NCBI GenBank assembly: GCA_030762175.1
Contig: CM060841.1
Coordinates: 14,989,501 to 15,053,500 of the forward strand
Length of the DNA: 64,000 nt
Reading direction: 5' to 3'
DNA from: Metallyticus violacea
Taxonomy: Eukaryota; Arthropoda; Insecta; Mantodea; Metallyticidae
The notes under the pieces were generated by a model. The model was given only the letters and a program-made list of their open reading frames with translations. It ran no database searches and had not been told where the DNA came from. A program made the position numbers and the translations under genes. The first letter of the stretch is position 1, and every line of letters begins with the position of its first letter. This document shows, piece after piece, positions 61,371 through 64,000 of this stretch.

Positions 61371-62940
61371 GTTTTATTATTAAAACAGAAATTGCATTCA
61401 TTGTGGGACAGCCTATACAAGCCGATAAATGTTGCACGTACAACACACGAGTGCTGTTTTACAGCATTTGGAATTGTAGTTTCTAGAAAAGAAGATATAA
61501 TTACCAGAGAGAGCGGTAGGTGAGTTAGGCTGATTGCTTCATAAAAGAATTCTCGAGATGTCGCTATGGGTCATGTGGTTTAAAACAGCATCCTGTGTTG
61601 AGATTACAGCATCCGCCTGCTTCTCAGGCAACTATCCGAGAGGAAATTGCAAGGAAACCCAATTAAGAAACATTTACTTCCTTTGCTTTGGTCACAGAAC
61701 GGGCAGGTGCTTCCTTCCTAGGCTTTTTGCTTGAAAACATCGCTCCCGGCAATATACAAAGATATTTGGGTCGAGCAAGTAAAGTAGAGAAAAACAAACA
61801 GCGTTATGACGAAATGCTTGAATAATACAACGTATTTCATTGTATAACTCTCAAAAGAACATTCTAGAATTCCTTAAATAAAACCCAGTCTTGCGATACT
61901 GAAGTTGAAGTAGAGAAGGGGTAGATCTTGCAGTACATGTGTTTATTTTCGTTAAGACTACCTATATCAATACTTAAGATTTTTAAACTTTACATGCTCG
62001 GTAATAAAACTAAAGTTTTGGTTAACTGCTAATGATAGAACTCATTCTTCTTTTTTACGATTCACATAATGAAATTCCAGTTACAGTATTTACAGTTTTA
62101 CAGGCTTTTCTTTCCGATACGCAATCGGAAATCGATTTTCCCAAGTTACTGCATAACCGTCTCGCCAACTGCCGCTCGCGCCACCGAAACTAGTGACGGA
62201 CATTTTTTTTTGTTTCTTTCGGTTATTACTAATAGTATATGCATATATATATAAAATGCTCCTATCAGAGTAGATGCTCAAAGTGCCTGCTCTCCGTTGC
62301 GAGATATGTCTTGAAAATATTTTGGGACAGTTCATGCATTTTATTTCAGTATATAGTAGTAATTTTATATGGATAAAGACATTGCAGCTGAATGGCTTTA
62401 TACGCACTGCCCACAGATAGACTTCCATACTGGGCTAATAATGTTAAAGATTATCAAGGAGAAATTTCCAATCGATATCCAGTTCGCCAAGTTTATCCTA
62501 TGTAAAAATATGGTTTTTGATCTAGGCTACCCTCGGGAAACTGCTTTACCATTCCTGTAACCTAAGCTTGCAAGATTCTGCTGCTCAAAATTGAGCGGGT
62601 GATAATAAGTCATTATGGAAACAAGCAGCAAGTTTGAAAGCAAGTTCGTGCTTGGGATGAGGTAAACTGAAGGTATAACATAATGATGAAAGATACATTT
62701 TCTCGCATCGGTTATGGTACATTATATAAAACAAATTAAAGAAGGCATGTAAGAACAATTTGCGGGTTCAAATTAGACAAAACTATCCGCCATTTTAAGC
62801 CCAATTAATACTGCGCTTGAAATGATTTGACAGGCTACCTATCTTGTTGATGCTAAATGTAATGGGACTCAATGCAAACAATGCCCATTATTTTTTATTT
62901 ATTTTGTTTTTAAGTCAATAAGAGGCTGCTCTCAAGCGGA
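61371..62940. other. Stretch without a recognised gene
   Basis: No recurrent repeat. Open frames are short, overlapping and unrecognised. Confidence 0.4.
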
Positions 62941-63190
62941 TTAAATAATCACTTGGTCATATACAATGTTACTAATAGCCACATTGTACGAGATGTCGAA
63001 AATGCGCCTGTACATCTCAATACAATTTTTCTTCGGGAGTTCCTTAGAATGCGTATAAAATGTATCTCGCGTGCCTTTTCTCCCCAAACTCCTCCTCCAT
63101 AGTTTAATATGGCTGCAAAGAGGCAATTGTGATAGGTTTTTATTCTATCAGCTTGTATATTAAATATCTCTGTTAATTTAATAGTCGCGT
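62941..63190 (-). mobile_element. LINE C-terminal relic
   Basis: The minus frame reads LFAAILNYGGGVWGEKAREIHFIRIL then RRKIVLRCTGAFSTS, the 'i..YGa.vW' and 'Q R..l.r…aYrT.S' segment after the polymerase of I/R1-like or related non-LTR elements. A T-run at 63191-63216 adjoins it. Truncated. Confidence 0.65.
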
Positions 63191-63345
63191 TTTTTTTTTT
63201 TTTTTTTTTTTTTTTAAGTTTCCTTTTAAAAACATTTATGATCATTTGTAAGCTATTTCCAATTTTACTTTTATGTACCAATTGTTTACATAATCAATTA
63301 TTATATTGGATCTCTCTTCTAGCTCCTTTCTACTGTTTACTTCAA

Positions 63346-63629
63346 CCGCCACGAGTGGCCGAGGTCGTTAAGGCGCGGAATCGTGAGAGGGAGGTCTGGG
63401 GTTCGAATCCCGCCAGGACCGTTCTCCCTGACTGGGTTTTTTCCCAGGTTTTCCTCAGTCCTCAAAAATGGCAAATGTCGTGGAGTTACCCTAAATTTAG
63501 GCCTGATACGCTTCCTTCTTTCAAAAAAAATCCTTTCCCAATATATCATTGCATCTCATGTATCATCTGTGTCCACCGCCTGTGGTGCCTCAGTAGTAAA
63601 AACGGGCGTTAAACACTACTCAAAAAATA
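63346..63629 (+). mobile_element. S1 SINE, the best preserved copy
   Basis: The head reads ccgccacgagtggccgaggt then ggttcgaatcccgccaggac with both promoter boxes intact. Body and tail are complete, to cgggcgttaaacactactc and A-rich sequence. Confidence 0.95.
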
Positions 63630-64000
63630 CTATCTCCTACTATTATTATCAGTAATTCATATACCTATGCGATAATATTTTTCATACTATTTAATCCTTC
63701 TAATTTCTCTATTAGAAATTCAAAAAAAAAAAAAAAAGTCCCATAATATCGGCCTTAAAATTGATACTTGTGTATGTCCTTTCGTGTAATAGTCTAGTTT
63801 TCACCTTTAATATATACTCTTCTATATTTCAATAATTTATTAACGTTTTATAAATGCCTTTTGGATATTTTTTCCTTAAAATTTGAAAGAATGCTGGCCA
63901 CTATATATTATCAAACGCCCCAGCAATATGGAAAAAAATTACTATTACACATTTTTATTACTTGTTTTTGCAATTTCCACTGCCTCATTAATGACGTCCT
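63630..64000. other. AT-rich end of window
   Basis: No gene. An A-run lies at 63722-63737. Confidence 0.45.

Noticed and set aside
63238..63612. Plus-strand frame of 124 codons
   Set aside because: Mostly the S1 SINE read through; not a gene.
1..64000. CRISPR array, prophage, bacterial operon or defence island
   Set aside because: No regular spacer repeats, ribosome-binding sites or dense coding. The sequence is plainly eukaryotic, with spliced exons and SINEs.

Overview
The window looks like arthropod nuclear DNA, probably from an insect with a large genome. It is AT-rich, has long introns, and is heavily loaded with tRNA-derived SINEs, mariner/Tc1-type transposons and decayed non-LTR retrotransposons. 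I see no bacterial operons, rRNA genes or CRISPR arrays. Cockroach or termite would fit, but the sequence does not fix the taxon.

The one host gene I can defend is on the minus strand and fills the left half of the window. Six exons (31836-31342, 26743-26408, 22619-22275, 9725-9547, 6393-6079, 1177-724) join in frame at five GT-AG introns of phase 0, 0, 0, 2 and 2. They give about 707 residues of a class A (rhodopsin-like) orphan G-protein-coupled receptor, from transmembrane helix 2 to the stop codon. The exon(s) with the start codon and helix 1 are not recognised and must lie above 31836 or outside the window. The receptor keeps DRY and the extracellular disulfide cysteines, but has NGLLY in place of NPxxY and Tyr-Phe-Pro in place of the helix-6 Trp-x-Pro. 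Its C-terminal tail is about 430 residues, Ser/Thr-rich with acidic runs, and ends in Glu-Phe-Val-Leu.

The introns (1.2-31.3 kb) hold mariner copies, LINE fragments, a P-element/THAP9-like relic, and SINEs. The right half (31.8-64 kb) is either a very long first intron or intergenic sequence. It holds more of the same: two further copies of the 1.27-kb mariner, several mariner 3'-end relics, two DUF4817-type (Tc3-like) relics, a LINE endpiece, about a dozen SINEs and several microsatellites. A GC-rich island at about 58.13-58.87 kb is unexplained.

Three SINE families recur. S1 (about 280 bp) has a Ser/Leu-tRNA-like head, S2 (about 290 bp) has a tRNA head with a GGTCCTGG/CCAGGACC acceptor-like stem, and S3 is shorter and tRNA-like. 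S1 and S2 occur as fused or adjacent units more than once. I found no convincing new defence or enzymatic system. The best leads are the receptor's altered switch motifs and long tail, two abutting perfect hairpins at 4950-5030, the chimeric inverted SINE at 3861-4215, and the nested transposon at 56405-57684. All positions were worked out by hand from the sequence and splice sites were not checked against transcripts.
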